From Neisseria mucosa (lineage in GTDB: Bacteria > Pseudomonadota > Gammaproteobacteria > Burkholderiales > Neisseriaceae): a stretch of 64,000 bases of DNA. The position numbers and the translations under genes were made by a program. Location of the stretch: assembly GCF_013267835.1 (NCBI RefSeq), contig NZ_CP053939.1, positions 2,046,001 through 2,110,000 of the forward strand, written 5' to 3'. Below the pieces are notes generated by a model. The model was not told the origin of the DNA, did no database searches, and worked only from the letters and a program-made list of their open reading frames with translations. Each line of letters begins with the position of its first letter. The first letter of the stretch is position 1. Shown one piece after another: positions 36,562 through 46,109 of the stretch.

Positions 36562-37520
36562 GTAAAGTTGAAAATTATCAGCATGTTACTGTCTTGTTGC
36601 ATGAGGCGGTGGATGCGTTGGCAATCCGTGAAGACGGGATTTATGTGGACGGTACGTTCGGCAGGGGAGGGCATTCCCGGCTGATTTTGTCGCGCTTGGG
36701 TGAGCAGGGGCGTTTGGTTGTTTTTGACAAAGACCCTGAGGCGATTGCGGTAGCCAATGAGCTGGCGGCGCAAGATAAACGTGTCAGTGTCGTACACAAT
36801 GGTTTTGAGACATTTCAGACGGCCTTGGATGAATTGGGCATCGATAAGATTGACGGTGCGCTTTTTGATTTGGGGATTTCGTCGCCGCAAATTGACGATG
36901 GCAGCCGCGGATTCAGTTTCCGCTTTGATGCGCCGTTGGATATGCGGATGGATCCGACCCGCGGGATGTCTGCGGCGGAATGGATTGCAACCGCATCCGA
37001 ACAGGATTTACACGAGGTTATTAAGAATTATGGTGAAGAGCGGTTTAGTCGCCAGATTGCGCGCGCCATTGTTGCGCAACGGGAGGAAAGTCCCATCGAT
37101 ACAACCCGCAAGCTGGCGCAGCTTGTGGCGCAAAACGTCCGTACTCGTGAGCGCGGACAAGACCCTGCAACGCGCACCTTCCAAGCAGTTCGCATCTTTA
37201 TTAACCGTGAGCTCGAAGAGGTAGAGGCAGTTTTGCCGCAGGTTGCAGGCCGTCTGAAAGAGGGTGGACGCTTGGCCGTCATTGCGTTCCATTCTTTGGA
37301 AGACAGAATTGTGAAGCAGTTTATTAAAAAATATTCGCAACATGCGCCTTTGCCCCGTTGGGCAGTGGTCAAGGAAGCGGATTTGCCTCAGCCGCCTTTG
37401 AAGGCTGTGGGCAAAGCAATCAAACCGGGTTCGGCAGAGACTGAAGCCAATCCGCGTGCGCGCAGTGCGGTTTTGCGTGTGGCGGAGCGCAGCAGCGGCG
37501 AATTTTCGGTTGTTGACTAG
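36558..37520 (+). CDS. rsmH: 16S rRNA (cytosine1402-N4)-methyltransferase
   Basis: 320-residue RsmH (MraW), which methylates C1402 in the ribosomal P site. [15 protein letters not shown] (about 33-47) is the SAM-binding motif, and [14 protein letters not shown] and [16 protein letters not shown] are family signatures. It starts with GTG in a 4-nt overlap with mraZ. The usual second gene of dcw clusters. A DUS encodes FQTAL (about residue 90) and another GRLK (about 235). Confidence 0.97.
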   Translation: MSKVENYQHVTVLLHEAVDALAIREDGIYVDGTFGRGGHSRLILSRLGEQGRLVVFDKDPEAIAVANELAAQDKRVSVVHNGFETFQTALDELGIDKIDGALFDLGISSPQIDDGSRGFSFRFDAPLDMRMDPTRGMSAAEWIATASEQDLHEVIKNYGEERFSRQIARAIVAQREESPIDTTRKLAQLVAQNVRTRERGQDPATRTFQAVRIFINRELEEVEAVLPQVAGRLKEGGRLAVIAFHSLEDRIVKQFIKKYSQHAPLPRWAVVKEADLPQPPLKAVGKAIKPGSAETEANPRARSAVLRVAERSSGEFSVVD

Positions 37521-37581
37521 GGAAGCGTTTCGGCATTGTCGCAAGGGATGTTTCTGTTGGCAGGCCGTCTGAAAGTTTGAA

Positions 37582-37845
37582 ATGGGTAAGTTGAATATTT
37601 TATTACTGGTTTTGGTGACGGTTTCGGCCTTTGCCGTAGTGTTTAAGCAAAACCAGTCGCGCTTGCACTTTATCGAGTTGGATAAGGCACAAAAGCGGGA
37701 AATTCAGTTGGAACAGGATTACGCGCGCTTGAAATTGGAGCAGGCAAGATTGGCCAACCACAAACTGATTAAAGTGGCGGCCGAAAAGCAACATCTGCTT
37801 CCGCCGGGTGCGCATAATACGGCTATGCTGGAACGCAAAAAATAA
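37582..37845 (+). CDS. ftsL: Cell division protein FtsL
   Basis: 87-residue bitopic division protein: a short cytoplasmic start, one membrane segment (ILLLVLVTVSAFAVVF, residues 5-20), then a periplasmic coiled coil (QNQSRLHFIELDKAQKREIQ onward) that pairs with FtsB and FtsQ. Identification rests on position between rsmH and ftsI and on this layout. A DUS sits in the ribosome-binding region. Confidence 0.88.
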   Translation: MGKLNILLLVLVTVSAFAVVFKQNQSRLHFIELDKAQKREIQLEQDYARLKLEQARLANHKLIKVAAEKQHLLPPGAHNTAMLERKK

Positions 37846-37919
37846 GAATATAGCCTTGTTTTCAAGGTGTTTACGGGAATTAATAGCTCACTGAGCAGCT
37901 AAGTCATGAGAAGTCCAAC

Positions 37920-39668
37920 ATGTTAATTAAGAACGAATATAAACCTCAAATGCTGTCTGGAACCACAAAAACAAAAAAACCGCTGACAAGTAACGGACGT
38001 ATCGGTTTGGTGCTGGGTGCCGTTGCGCTGGCATTTACCGGTCTGTTGGTGCGCGGGGTTTATCTGCAAACCAGTCAGCATGAGTTTTTGAAAAATCAGG
38101 GCGACCAACGTTTTGTGCGTACGCTTCCGCTGCCTGCATCACGCGGTATGATTACCGACCGTAATGGTGCTACATTGGCTTTGAGCGCGCCTACCGAATC
38201 ATTGTATGCCATGCCTTCCGGTATGGAGGAAATGCCGACTGACGAGCAGTTGGAGAAACTGTCTGCCATTGCCGATGTGCCTGTTGAAGTTTTGAAAAAT
38301 AAATTGTCTAAAAAAGACAAAGGCTTTATCTATCTGAAACGTCAACTCAGCTACGAAAAAGCGGAAGAAATCAAAGCATTGGGCATTAAAGGCATCGCCT
38401 TCCAAAAAGAATTGAAACGCCATTACCCGATGGGCAATCTGTTTGCGCACGTTATCGGTTTTACCAATATCGACGGCAAAGGTCAGGAGGGCTTGGAGCT
38501 TTCACGTGAAGACAGCCTGCGCGGTGAAGATGGCGCGAAAGTCGTATTGCGCGACAATAAAGGCAACATCGTAGACAGCCTCGACTCTCCGCGCAACAGC
38601 GTGCCTAAAAACGGCCAAGACATGATTTTGTCTTTGGATCAGCGCATTCAGACGCTGGCTTATGAGGAGTTGAACAAAGCTGTGGCTTATCACAAGGCCA
38701 AAGCGGGTACGGTTGTGGTATTGGATGCGCAAACCGGCGAGATTTTAGCGTTGGTCAACAGCCCGGCTTACGATCCAAATCAACCGGGTCAAGCCAATAG
38801 CGAACAGCGCCGCAACCGCGCCGTAACCGACATGATCGAACCTGGTTCTGCCATGAAGCCGTTTACCATTGCCAAAGCATTGGATTCCGGCAAAGTGGAT
38901 GCAACCGATACATTCAATACCCTGCCTTACAAAATCGGTCCGGCTACCGTACAAGACACCCACGTTTATCCTACTTTGGATGTGCGCGGCATTATGCAAA
39001 AATCTTCCAACGTTGGTACCAGTAAACTTTCTGCCATGTTTACGCCTAAAGAAATGTACGATTTCTATCATGATTTGGGTGTGGGCGTGCGCATGCATTC
39101 AGGCTTTCCTGGTGAGACTGCAGGTTTGTTGAGAAGCTGGCGCAGATGGCAAAAAATCGAACAGGCAACCATGTCTTTCGGTTATGGCTTGCAATTAAGC
39201 CTGTTGCAATTGGCGCGTGCCTATACTGTCTTGACCCATGACGGCGAATTGTTGCCGGTCAGCTTTGAAAAACAAGCGGTTGCCCCTAAAGGCAAGCGCG
39301 TCATCAAAGCCTCTACTGCGAAAAAAGTGCGCGAGTTGATGGTTTCCGTTACTGAAGCCGGCGGTACCGGTACTGCTGGTGCTGTAGATGGTTTTGACGT
39401 CGGTGCGAAAACCGGTACGGCGCGTAAACTGGTCAATGGCCGCTATGTGGACAACAAACACGTCGGTACGTTCATCGGTTTTGCTCCGGCTAAAAATCCA
39501 CGCGTGATTGTGGCCGTTACCATCGACGAACCGACTGCCAACGGCTATTACGGCGGCGTGGTTGCCGGTCCCGTATTCAAAGAAGTCATGAGCGGAAGCT
39601 TGAACATCTTGGGCGTTTCCCCGACCAAGCCTTTAAGTAATACCGCTACCGTCAAAGTACCGTCATAA
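37920..39668 (+). CDS. penA: Penicillin-binding protein 2 (FtsI), mosaic-donor-like allele
   Basis: 582-residue septal transpeptidase. N-terminal anchor (about 28-50), pedestal domain, then the catalytic domain with SAMK (Ser310-Lys313), SSN (362-364) and KTG (497-499). Against the gonococcal protein as I remember it, the enzyme has Met312 and Thr316 (I312M, V316T) and [17 protein letters not shown], the signature of mosaic penA donors, plus Leu504, Val510 and Gly516. It keeps Ala501, Asn512 and Gly545. So it looks like a natural commensal relative of the alleles that lower cephalosporin affinity, without the full set of changes. It cross-links septal peptidoglycan with FtsW. Confidence 0.97.
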   Translation: MLIKNEYKPQMLSGTTKTKKPLTSNGRIGLVLGAVALAFTGLLVRGVYLQTSQHEFLKNQGDQRFVRTLPLPASRGMITDRNGATLALSAPTESLYAMPSGMEEMPTDEQLEKLSAIADVPVEVLKNKLSKKDKGFIYLKRQLSYEKAEEIKALGIKGIAFQKELKRHYPMGNLFAHVIGFTNIDGKGQEGLELSREDSLRGEDGAKVVLRDNKGNIVDSLDSPRNSVPKNGQDMILSLDQRIQTLAYEELNKAVAYHKAKAGTVVVLDAQTGEILALVNSPAYDPNQPGQANSEQRRNRAVTDMIEPGSAMKPFTIAKALDSGKVDATDTFNTLPYKIGPATVQDTHVYPTLDVRGIMQKSSNVGTSKLSAMFTPKEMYDFYHDLGVGVRMHSGFPGETAGLLRSWRRWQKIEQATMSFGYGLQLSLLQLARAYTVLTHDGELLPVSFEKQAVAPKGKRVIKASTAKKVRELMVSVTEAGGTGTAGAVDGFDVGAKTGTARKLVNGRYVDNKHVGTFIGFAPAKNPRVIVAVTIDEPTANGYYGGVVAGPVFKEVMSGSLNILGVSPTKPLSNTATVKVPS

Positions 39669-39694
39669 TCCAAACAATCAAAGAGATATTGTTT

Positions 39695-41173
39695 ATGTTC
39701 AGCAAGTTAACCCCCTTGGCTGAAACCAACTTTCCGCCTCTGCTGTGTGAAAACGCAGCAGGGCGTTTGTTGCATTCAGACAGCCGACAAATTAAGCAGG
39801 GTGACATTTTCGTTGCCTGTCAGGGCGAATATACAGACGGCCGCAGCTATATTCCTGCTGCCATTGCCAACGGCGCAACCTTTGTTTTTTGGGATGATGA
39901 CGGAAAATTTGCGTGGAATCCCGAATGGAAAGTCCCCAATCAAGGCATCAAAGATTTGAAACACCGTGCCGGCATGTTGGCAGCACAAGTTTACGGCAAC
40001 GTTTCAGACGGCCTCAAAGTCTGGGGCGTAACCGGTACCAACGGCAAAACCTCCATCACACAATGGCTGGCGCAAGCCGCCGATCTTCTGGGCGAAAAAA
40101 CCACCATTATCGGTACGGTCGGCAACGGCTTTTGGGGTGCATTGGAAGAAACCACGCACACCACCCCCGCCCCTGTCGATGTCCAAACCCTGCTCTACCG
40201 CTTCCGTCAACAAGGCGCAACAGCCGCCGCGATGGAAGTCTCCAGCCACGGCCTTGACCAATCGCGTGTCAACGGCGTGCCATTCTGTAGCGCAATCTTC
40301 ACCAACCTCACCCGTGACCACCTCGACTACCACGGCACGATGGAAGCCTACGGCGCCATCAAGTCGCGTCTGTTTTACTGGCATGGCCTGCAACACGCCA
40401 TCATCAATGTCGATGACGGATACGGTGCAGAACTCGCAGGCCGTCTGAAAAAAGACTGTCTCGATTTAGCCGTTTACAGCTATGGTTTCAGCGAACACGC
40501 CGACATCCGCATTACCAATTTCACCGCCTCTTCAGACGGCATGGAAGCCGTATTCCAAACCCCATGGGGCGAAGGAAAATGCCGCACCCGTCTGCTCGGA
40601 CGGTTCAACGCGCAAAATCTCGCCGCCTGCATCGCCTTGTTGTGTGCCAACGGTTATCCGCTGGATAAAGTATTGGCTGTACTGGCAAAAATCCGTCCCG
40701 CCTCAGGCCGCATGGACTGCATTATGAACAGCGGCAAGCCCTTGGTCGTTGTCGATTATGCCCACACACCCGATGCACTGGAAAAAGCACTCTCCACTTT
40801 GCAGGAAATCAAACCGCAGGGCGCGGCCTTATGGTGCGTATTCGGCTGCGGCGGCAACCGAGACCGCGGCAAACGCCCATTGATGGGTGCGGCAGCAGTT
40901 CAGGGTGCCGATAAAGTAGTGGTTACCAGCGATAACCCACGTTTGGAAAATCCGCAAGACATCATCAACGATATTTTGCCTGCCGTCCCTAATCCTGAAC
41001 GCGTCGAAGTTGATCGTGCCGTTGCCATCCGTTATGCGGTTGAGCAGGCTGCCGCGAACGACATCATTCTGATTGCCGGTAAAGGACATGAAAACTATCA
41101 GGATGTACAAGGCGTGAAACACCATTTCTCCGATTTTGAAACCGCAGAAAAAGCATTGGCAGAGCGCGGATAG
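39695..41173 (+). CDS. murE: UDP-MurNAc-L-Ala-D-Glu:meso-DAP ligase
   Basis: 492-residue Mur ligase that adds meso-diaminopimelate to the peptidoglycan precursor. Walker A is GVTGTNGKTS (about 108-117); the DNPR motif (DNPRLENP, near residue 410) marks meso-DAP specificity. ATG 39695 is preferred to the TTG at 39689; AAAGAG lies upstream. Several DUS lie inside, giving the peptides TDGRSY and AGRLKKD. It directly follows ftsI. Confidence 0.97.
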   Translation: MFSKLTPLAETNFPPLLCENAAGRLLHSDSRQIKQGDIFVACQGEYTDGRSYIPAAIANGATFVFWDDDGKFAWNPEWKVPNQGIKDLKHRAGMLAAQVYGNVSDGLKVWGVTGTNGKTSITQWLAQAADLLGEKTTIIGTVGNGFWGALEETTHTTPAPVDVQTLLYRFRQQGATAAAMEVSSHGLDQSRVNGVPFCSAIFTNLTRDHLDYHGTMEAYGAIKSRLFYWHGLQHAIINVDDGYGAELAGRLKKDCLDLAVYSYGFSEHADIRITNFTASSDGMEAVFQTPWGEGKCRTRLLGRFNAQNLAACIALLCANGYPLDKVLAVLAKIRPASGRMDCIMNSGKPLVVVDYAHTPDALEKALSTLQEIKPQGAALWCVFGCGGNRDRGKRPLMGAAAVQGADKVVVTSDNPRLENPQDIINDILPAVPNPERVEVDRAVAIRYAVEQAAANDIILIAGKGHENYQDVQGVKHHFSDFETAEKALAERG

Positions 41174-41353
41174 ACCATATCACAAATGTTCAGACGGCCC
41201 GAAACCTTAAGGTCGTCTGAAAAAGATTTAACCATACAAAACAAAAGCAAAACGACACACGCATTACGGCACGTCAGCCATTAAACCCATCACAGTTGTT
41301 TGTTCCAGAAGACTTTTTAACAAGGCCGTCTGAACAACAAGGAGACCGATTTG

Positions 41354-41875
41354 ATGCTGAAAATGCCGACAAAAACCTTATTAATCAGTGCAGCCGTAGT
41401 TTTATTCGCAGGCTGTGCCACCAAACAACTTCCGCGCCCCAGTGCCGAAATCGAACAATTGAGGGCGCAACAGCCTCCAGCCGAGCAAAGCCTGCCGAAT
41501 CCCGTTAAAGGCAAGCGTTTTGACGACACTTGGGGTGCGGCGCGCAGCCAGGGGCGCAGACATGAAGGTGTGGATATTTTTGCTAAGAAAAACACGCCGA
41601 TACGCAGTACCACGCCCGGCATCGTCACCAAAATCGGGCGCAACCGATTGGGTGGCAAAGTCATCGGTATTCAAGGGCCGGGTGCTTGGCATTACTATGC
41701 CCACCTGAATAAATTTGCCCGTATCCGCCTGTATGAGCGAGTAAAAGAAGGGCAGGTCATCGGCTATGTCGGTAAAACCGGCAATGCCAGAACCACACCG
41801 GCCCACCTGCATTACGGCGTGTATCTGCCCAGCGGCGCGGTGAATCCGTATCCGCTGATTAATCAGAACAGATAG
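41354..41875 (+). CDS. M23 (LytM-type) peptidase lipoprotein
   Basis: 173-residue lipoprotein. The signal peptide ends in the lipobox LFAGC. After a short linker the M23 domain has the zinc ligands HxxxD (RHEGVDIF, about residue 72) and HLH (PAHLHYG, about 155), so it may be an active glycyl-glycine-type or DD-endopeptidase on peptidoglycan, or an amidase activator. AAGGAG precedes the ATG at 41354. It lies in the dcw cluster between murE and murF, a site where Neisseria carry extra genes, and fits a wall-remodelling role in division. Confidence 0.9.
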   Translation: MLKMPTKTLLISAAVVLFAGCATKQLPRPSAEIEQLRAQQPPAEQSLPNPVKGKRFDDTWGAARSQGRRHEGVDIFAKKNTPIRSTTPGIVTKIGRNRLGGKVIGIQGPGAWHYYAHLNKFARIRLYERVKEGQVIGYVGKTGNARTTPAHLHYGVYLPSGAVNPYPLINQNR

Positions 41876-41899
41876 GCCGTCTGAACAAGATTTGAGAGT

Positions 41900-42754
41900 A
41901 TGAACGCAAAGAAATTGGTTAAGGCAACGAATATCGTCGGTATGGTGGCAGTCGTGCTGCTGGTGTACTGGGTATTTGTTCTGATTTTATCCAATGTTTT
42001 CGGGCTTAAGGTATTCCGCGAATATATTACGGAAATTTTCCTGATGAGTATTTTGGGGATTTTTGCCGTGATGGCGGGTGCCTTGATATTGAACATCATG
42101 CTGAATTTGACCCGTATTGCTGAGCGAGGACAAGAGGAAGAAAGCAAAGGCGGCCGGAAAACCTTATATTTGTTGTTGGCCGTATTTCCTGTTTTGGCCG
42201 CTTTGCTATTTGGCGGAAATTATCTGACTGTCCAGAAAAAACGTCAGATTTTAACTCAATCGCTAGAGCGCATCGTCAAGGACAATCCGTCGCAAATCAA
42301 AGCCTTGGCAGATTATCGTTTTGACTCGGTGTACATCAAAAAAGCGGCGTTAATCCTGGAGCTGATGTCGAAGGAAGATTCTGCTTTTAAAGCGGCTACG
42401 GTGATTGTGCCGGATACGATCGGTAATAAACAGGTTTATTTGGCTTTCTCAGCTGATTCCCATTTAAGCGGGATTGATGAGCAAGCCCCCGATACTCAGG
42501 GAGTAGGCGATGATAATGGTTTTGTCGTTACTCGGAATGGCAATAAAGAAACAATCAGCAAAACGCAATATCTTTATGCACCAAATCTGAGCGAGCGTGA
42601 ATACTTGCAAAGAATATTTGCCGGACAAACAAATGAAATACGTTATGAGGCAAAAGACGGCAATTACAGCCTTTGCCACCCCTACCGCCAAAACGGTAAA
42701 ACCATTGTATTGTGTTTTTCCGATTACCAGCAGTACGGGAAAATCGGCAGTTAA
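41900..42754 (+). CDS. Membrane protein in the murE-murF interval, unknown function
   Basis: 284-residue inner-membrane protein. Three hydrophobic segments (about 12-34, 46-68 and 89-107) lie in the first 110 residues; the rest is a soluble, presumably periplasmic domain with two Cys near the C-terminus (SLCHPYRQNGKTIVLCFSD). I recognise no family. Its position matches the gonococcal dca (division cluster competence-associated) locus between murE and murF, so a link to competence is possible but unproven. Its stop overlaps the next start (TAATG). The gene is AT-richer than murE or murF. Confidence 0.7.
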   Translation: MNAKKLVKATNIVGMVAVVLLVYWVFVLILSNVFGLKVFREYITEIFLMSILGIFAVMAGALILNIMLNLTRIAERGQEEESKGGRKTLYLLLAVFPVLAALLFGGNYLTVQKKRQILTQSLERIVKDNPSQIKALADYRFDSVYIKKAALILELMSKEDSAFKAATVIVPDTIGNKQVYLAFSADSHLSGIDEQAPDTQGVGDDNGFVVTRNGNKETISKTQYLYAPNLSEREYLQRIFAGQTNEIRYEAKDGNYSLCHPYRQNGKTIVLCFSDYQQYGKIGS

Positions 42755-43284
42755 TGAAAGAAATTTATAAAATGAAAAGTTGGTTTTCCAATACATTTCC
42801 TGAATATAAAAAATTGCCCAAAAGCGGCAAATTTATGGCATGGCTGACTTTGGTGCAGGGCGTGGTTTGGTTGATTCTGGCATCAATTCAGAGTGTGCAG
42901 GGACTGATTAACAACATGGCATGGGCTGTGTTTTTTGGGATTTTACTTTTCATTTTGGGTGTATTGGCGTTGTCTGCAGCATGGAATGCGTTTAAATTCC
43001 GTGAAGTAGGTTTTAAAAGAATGATATATGTGTACACGCCATGCTTGTTGCAAATAGTCTTTGTAGGAGAGGCATTTTCTTTTACGTATTATATAGAAAG
43101 TGTGCTGCAATTATCATTTAGCCTTACGGTACATAAGCTTGCTGTCGGTATAAATTTTGCCGCTATTCTTTTTATTGTGCTGGCAGGACGCAATTGTCGT
43201 CATTTAAAAATGGTTTCCCAAAATACGGATAAAAATGTGGAACCGTTAGAACAAGTAGAACAAGGACAAGAAACACAATCATGA
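42754..43284 (+). CDS. Second membrane protein in the murE-murF interval, unknown
   Basis: About 176 residues with four hydrophobic segments (about 26-43, 53-75, 88-108 and 120-144) and a charged Gln/Glu-rich tail. No family recognised. ATG 42754 overlaps the preceding stop (TAATG); ATG 42772 is the alternative, with AAAGAA upstream. Its own stop overlaps the murF start (ATGA), so the three genes are translationally linked. Low G+C resembles the preceding gene and suggests a joint origin. Confidence 0.7.
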   Translation: MKEIYKMKSWFSNTFPEYKKLPKSGKFMAWLTLVQGVVWLILASIQSVQGLINNMAWAVFFGILLFILGVLALSAAWNAFKFREVGFKRMIYVYTPCLLQIVFVGEAFSFTYYIESVLQLSFSLTVHKLAVGINFAAILFIVLAGRNCRHLKMVSQNTDKNVEPLEQVEQGQETQS

Positions 43285-44645
43285 AACCACTAGACCTAAA
43301 TTTCATCTGCCAAACCCTTGGCCTTCCGATGCCGTCTGAAAATCAACCCGTTTCGCGTATTGTTACAGACAGCCGTGATATTCAGGAAGGCGATGTATTT
43401 TTCGCGCTTGCCGGTGAGCGCTTTGACGCGCATGACTTTGTTGAAGATGTATTGGCAGCGGGGGCAACGGCAGTTGTGGTTTCGCGCGAAGATTGTGCGG
43501 CTTTGAAAGGCGCGCTGAAGGTTGACGATACGCTTGCGGCTTTGCAAAAACTGGCGAAGGCGTGGCGTGAAAATGTGAATCCGTTTGTCTTTGGTATTAC
43601 CGGTTCTTCCGGAAAAACGACGGTTAAAGAGATGTTGGCCGGCGTATTGCGTCATCGATTCGGTGATGAAGCTGTGTTGGCGACTGCCGGCAATTTCAAC
43701 AATCATATCGGCCTGCCGCTGACTTTGTTGAAACTGAACGAAAAACATCGTTATGCCGTCATTGAAATGGGCATGAACCATTTTGGCGAATTGTCTTTGC
43801 TGACCCGAATTGCCGGTCCGAATGTTGCTCTGGTCAATAATGCTTTGCGCGCGCATGTCGGTTGCGGTTTTGATGGCGTCGGCGATATTGCCAAAGCCAA
43901 AAGTGAAATCTACGAAGGTTTGCTTTCAGACGGCGTTGCGCTGATTCCGTGTGAAGATGCCAATATCGCTACATTTGAAGCGGCTACTGTGCAATTAAAC
44001 ATTCAGACTTTCGGCATTGCCAGTGGCGATGTCCATGCAGAAAATATTGAGTTGAAACCGTTGTCTTGTACGTTTGATTTGGTGCGTGGCAATGAACGTG
44101 TTGCCGTGGTCTTGCCGGTCCCCGGCCGCCACAATGTACATAATGCCGTAGCGGCTGCTGCTCTGGCTTTGGCGGCAGGTTTGAGCCTTGCCGAAGTTTC
44201 AGACGGCCTGAAAAATTTCAGCAATATCAAAGGCCGTCTGAATATCAAGCAAGGCATTAAAGGCGCGACTTTAATTGACGATACTTATAATGCCAACCCT
44301 GACAGTATGAAAGCCGCCATTGATGTGCTCGCCGCTATGCCTGCGCCGCGTATTTTTGTGATGGGCGATATGGGCGAACTGGGCGAGGACGAAGCCGCCG
44401 CCATGCACGCCGAAGTTGGCGCGTATGCGCGGGATAAAGGCATCGAGGCCGCATATTTTGTCGGCGACAACAGCGTTGAAGCGGCAGAGACGTTTGGTGC
44501 AGAAGGTTTGTGGTTTGCTGATAAAGATCCGCTGATTCAAGTGTTGAGCCACGATTTGCCTGAACGCGCTACTGTATTGGTCAAAGGCTCGCGCTTTATG
44601 AAGATGGAAGAAGTGGTCGAGGCGTTGGCAGCAACAACCGCGTAA
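43281..44645 (+). CDS. murF: UDP-MurNAc-tripeptide:D-Ala-D-Ala ligase
   Basis: 454-residue Mur ligase that adds D-Ala-D-Ala to complete the UDP-MurNAc-pentapeptide. Walker A is GITGSSGKTT (about 107-116), GNFNNHIGLPLTLL and EMGMNHFGEL are typical MurF stretches, and VPGRHNVHNAVAA marks the central/C-terminal boundary. It starts in a 4-nt overlap with the preceding membrane protein gene. Several DUS encode GRLN and SDGL peptides. Confidence 0.97.
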   Translation: MKPLDLNFICQTLGLPMPSENQPVSRIVTDSRDIQEGDVFFALAGERFDAHDFVEDVLAAGATAVVVSREDCAALKGALKVDDTLAALQKLAKAWRENVNPFVFGITGSSGKTTVKEMLAGVLRHRFGDEAVLATAGNFNNHIGLPLTLLKLNEKHRYAVIEMGMNHFGELSLLTRIAGPNVALVNNALRAHVGCGFDGVGDIAKAKSEIYEGLLSDGVALIPCEDANIATFEAATVQLNIQTFGIASGDVHAENIELKPLSCTFDLVRGNERVAVVLPVPGRHNVHNAVAAAALALAAGLSLAEVSDGLKNFSNIKGRLNIKQGIKGATLIDDTYNANPDSMKAAIDVLAAMPAPRIFVMGDMGELGEDEAAAMHAEVGAYARDKGIEAAYFVGDNSVEAAETFGAEGLWFADKDPLIQVLSHDLPERATVLVKGSRFMKMEEVVEALAATTA

Positions 44646-44660
44646 AAGGCCGTCTGAAAT

Positions 44661-44810
44661 ATGAAAAAGATTTTACTATTGGCTGGTTTGTTGATTGCCG
44701 CGTTTTATGCCGGAATGAAAGTACAGGCATTTATTTATGAAGATACCTGTTTGGACTTGGGCGGCGGAAAGAATCCTGGAAACTATCCGATTTGCGTGGT
44801 AGAGAAATAA
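44661..44810 (+). CDS. 49-residue small membrane or secreted protein
   Basis: The frame starts MKKILLLAGLLIAAFYAG, a hydrophobic signal-anchor, and continues with a short acidic part containing two Cys (DTCLDLGGG and PICVVEK) that could form a disulfide outside the membrane. It begins directly after a DUS and lies between murF and mraY in the same direction. No family recognised. The signal-like N-terminus and clean spacing make it more than a chance ORF. Confidence 0.6.
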   Translation: MKKILLLAGLLIAAFYAGMKVQAFIYEDTCLDLGGGKNPGNYPICVVEK

Positions 44811-44824
44811 TCTTACTCAACAAG

Positions 44825-44846
44825 GCCGTCTGAAATTTCAGACGGC
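44825..44846. terminator. DUS palindrome without loop
   Basis: Two inverted DUS copies abut to form a perfect 22-bp palindrome between the 49-residue protein gene and mraY. It lacks a T run, so it may not stop transcription within the dcw unit. Confidence 0.6.
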
Positions 44847-44911
44847 ATACCGATTGATTTTTAATTGGGCAATAAGCCCGCTGTTACAACAAAAACAAAA
44901 AAGGAAGCCCC

Positions 44912-45994
44912 ATGTTTTTATGGCTCGCACATTTCAGTAACTGGTTAACCGGTCTGAATATTTTTCAATACACCACATTTCGTGCCGTGATGGCTGCGCT
45001 GACTGCGCTGGTATTTTCATTATTGTTGGGTCCGTGGACCATCCGCAAGCTGACTGCACTTAAAGTAGGCCAAGCCGTCCGTACCGACGGCCCTCAAACC
45101 CACCTGATCAAAAACGGTACGCCAACCATGGGCGGCTCGCTGATTTTGACCGCCATTACCGTGTCCACAATCTTATGGGGCAACTGGGCAAATCCTTATA
45201 TCTGGATTCTCTTAGGCGTCTTGCTTGCTACCGGTGCACTCGGTTTTTACGACGACTGGCGCAAAGTGGTTTATAAAGACCCTAACGGCGTGTCTGCCAA
45301 ATTCAAAATGGTGTGGCAGTCGAGCGTTGCCATTATTGCCGGTTTGGCATTGTTCTACCTTGCGACAAATTCCGCCAACAATATCCTGATTGTTCCCTTC
45401 TTCAAACAAGTTGCCTTGCCGCTTGGTGTAGTCGGCTTCTTGGTATTGTCCTACCTGACCATCGTCGGCACATCCAATGCCGTTAACCTGACCGACGGTT
45501 TGGACGGCTTGGCCGCATTTCCCGTCGTCCTCGTTGCCGCCGGCCTTGCCATTTTTGCTTATGCCAGCGGCCACTCACAATTTGCACAATACCTGCAACT
45601 GCCTTACGTTGCCGGCGCGAACGAAGTCGTGATTTTCTGTACCGCCATGTGTGGCGCATGTCTCGGCTTTTTGTGGTTTAACGCTTATCCGGCACAAGTC
45701 TTTATGGGCGACGTCGGCGCGCTCGCGCTTGGTGCGGCGCTTGGTACCGTTGCCGTTATCATCCGTCAAGAATTTGTCCTCGTCATCATGGGCGGTCTGT
45801 TTGTTGTCGAAGCCATTTCCGTTATGTTGCAAGTCGGTTGGTACAAACGCACCAAAAAACGCATCTTCCTGATGGCGCCGATTCATCACCACTACGAACA
45901 AAAAGGCTGGAAAGAAACCCAAGTCGTCGTCCGCTTTTGGATTATTACCATCGTCTTGGTGCTGATTGGTTTGAGTACCCTCAAAATCCGCTAA
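44912..45994 (+). CDS. mraY: Phospho-MurNAc-pentapeptide transferase
   Basis: 360-residue polytopic enzyme (ten hydrophobic segments) that attaches phospho-MurNAc-pentapeptide to undecaprenyl phosphate, giving lipid [10 protein letters not shown] and [10 protein letters not shown] contain the Mg-binding aspartates, and [12 protein letters not shown] is the conserved histidine loop. Starts [12 protein letters not shown] as in most MraY. GGAAG precedes the ATG. A DUS pair follows. Confidence 0.97.
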   Translation: MFLWLAHFSNWLTGLNIFQYTTFRAVMAALTALVFSLLLGPWTIRKLTALKVGQAVRTDGPQTHLIKNGTPTMGGSLILTAITVSTILWGNWANPYIWILLGVLLATGALGFYDDWRKVVYKDPNGVSAKFKMVWQSSVAIIAGLALFYLATNSANNILIVPFFKQVALPLGVVGFLVLSYLTIVGTSNAVNLTDGLDGLAAFPVVLVAAGLAIFAYASGHSQFAQYLQLPYVAGANEVVIFCTAMCGACLGFLWFNAYPAQVFMGDVGALALGAALGTVAVIIRQEFVLVIMGGLFVVEAISVMLQVGWYKRTKKRIFLMAPIHHHYEQKGWKETQVVVRFWIITIVLVLIGLSTLKIR

Positions 45995-46003
45995 ATCTCC
46001 AAA

Positions 46004-46028
46004 GGCCGTCTGAAAGTTTCAGACGGCC
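46004..46028 (+). terminator. DUS-pair hairpin after mraY
   Basis: GGCCGTCTGAAA and its reverse complement around a single G. Weak T tract; it may only attenuate. Confidence 0.6.
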
Positions 46029-46036
46029 ATTATGTA

Positions 46037-46054
46037 AGGTAAGCATGCTTGCCT
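46037..46054. promoter_or_regulatory. Near-perfect palindrome upstream of the globin gene
   Basis: AGGTAAGCATGCTTGCCT is symmetric except for one position pair. It lies 56 nt before the truncated haemoglobin start and could be an operator. Regulator unknown. Confidence 0.45.
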
Positions 46055-46109
46055 GAATCCTACGTCTCAAAATAAATCCCGCAATAATCCACACAGAAAG
46101 TCCCCAAAC

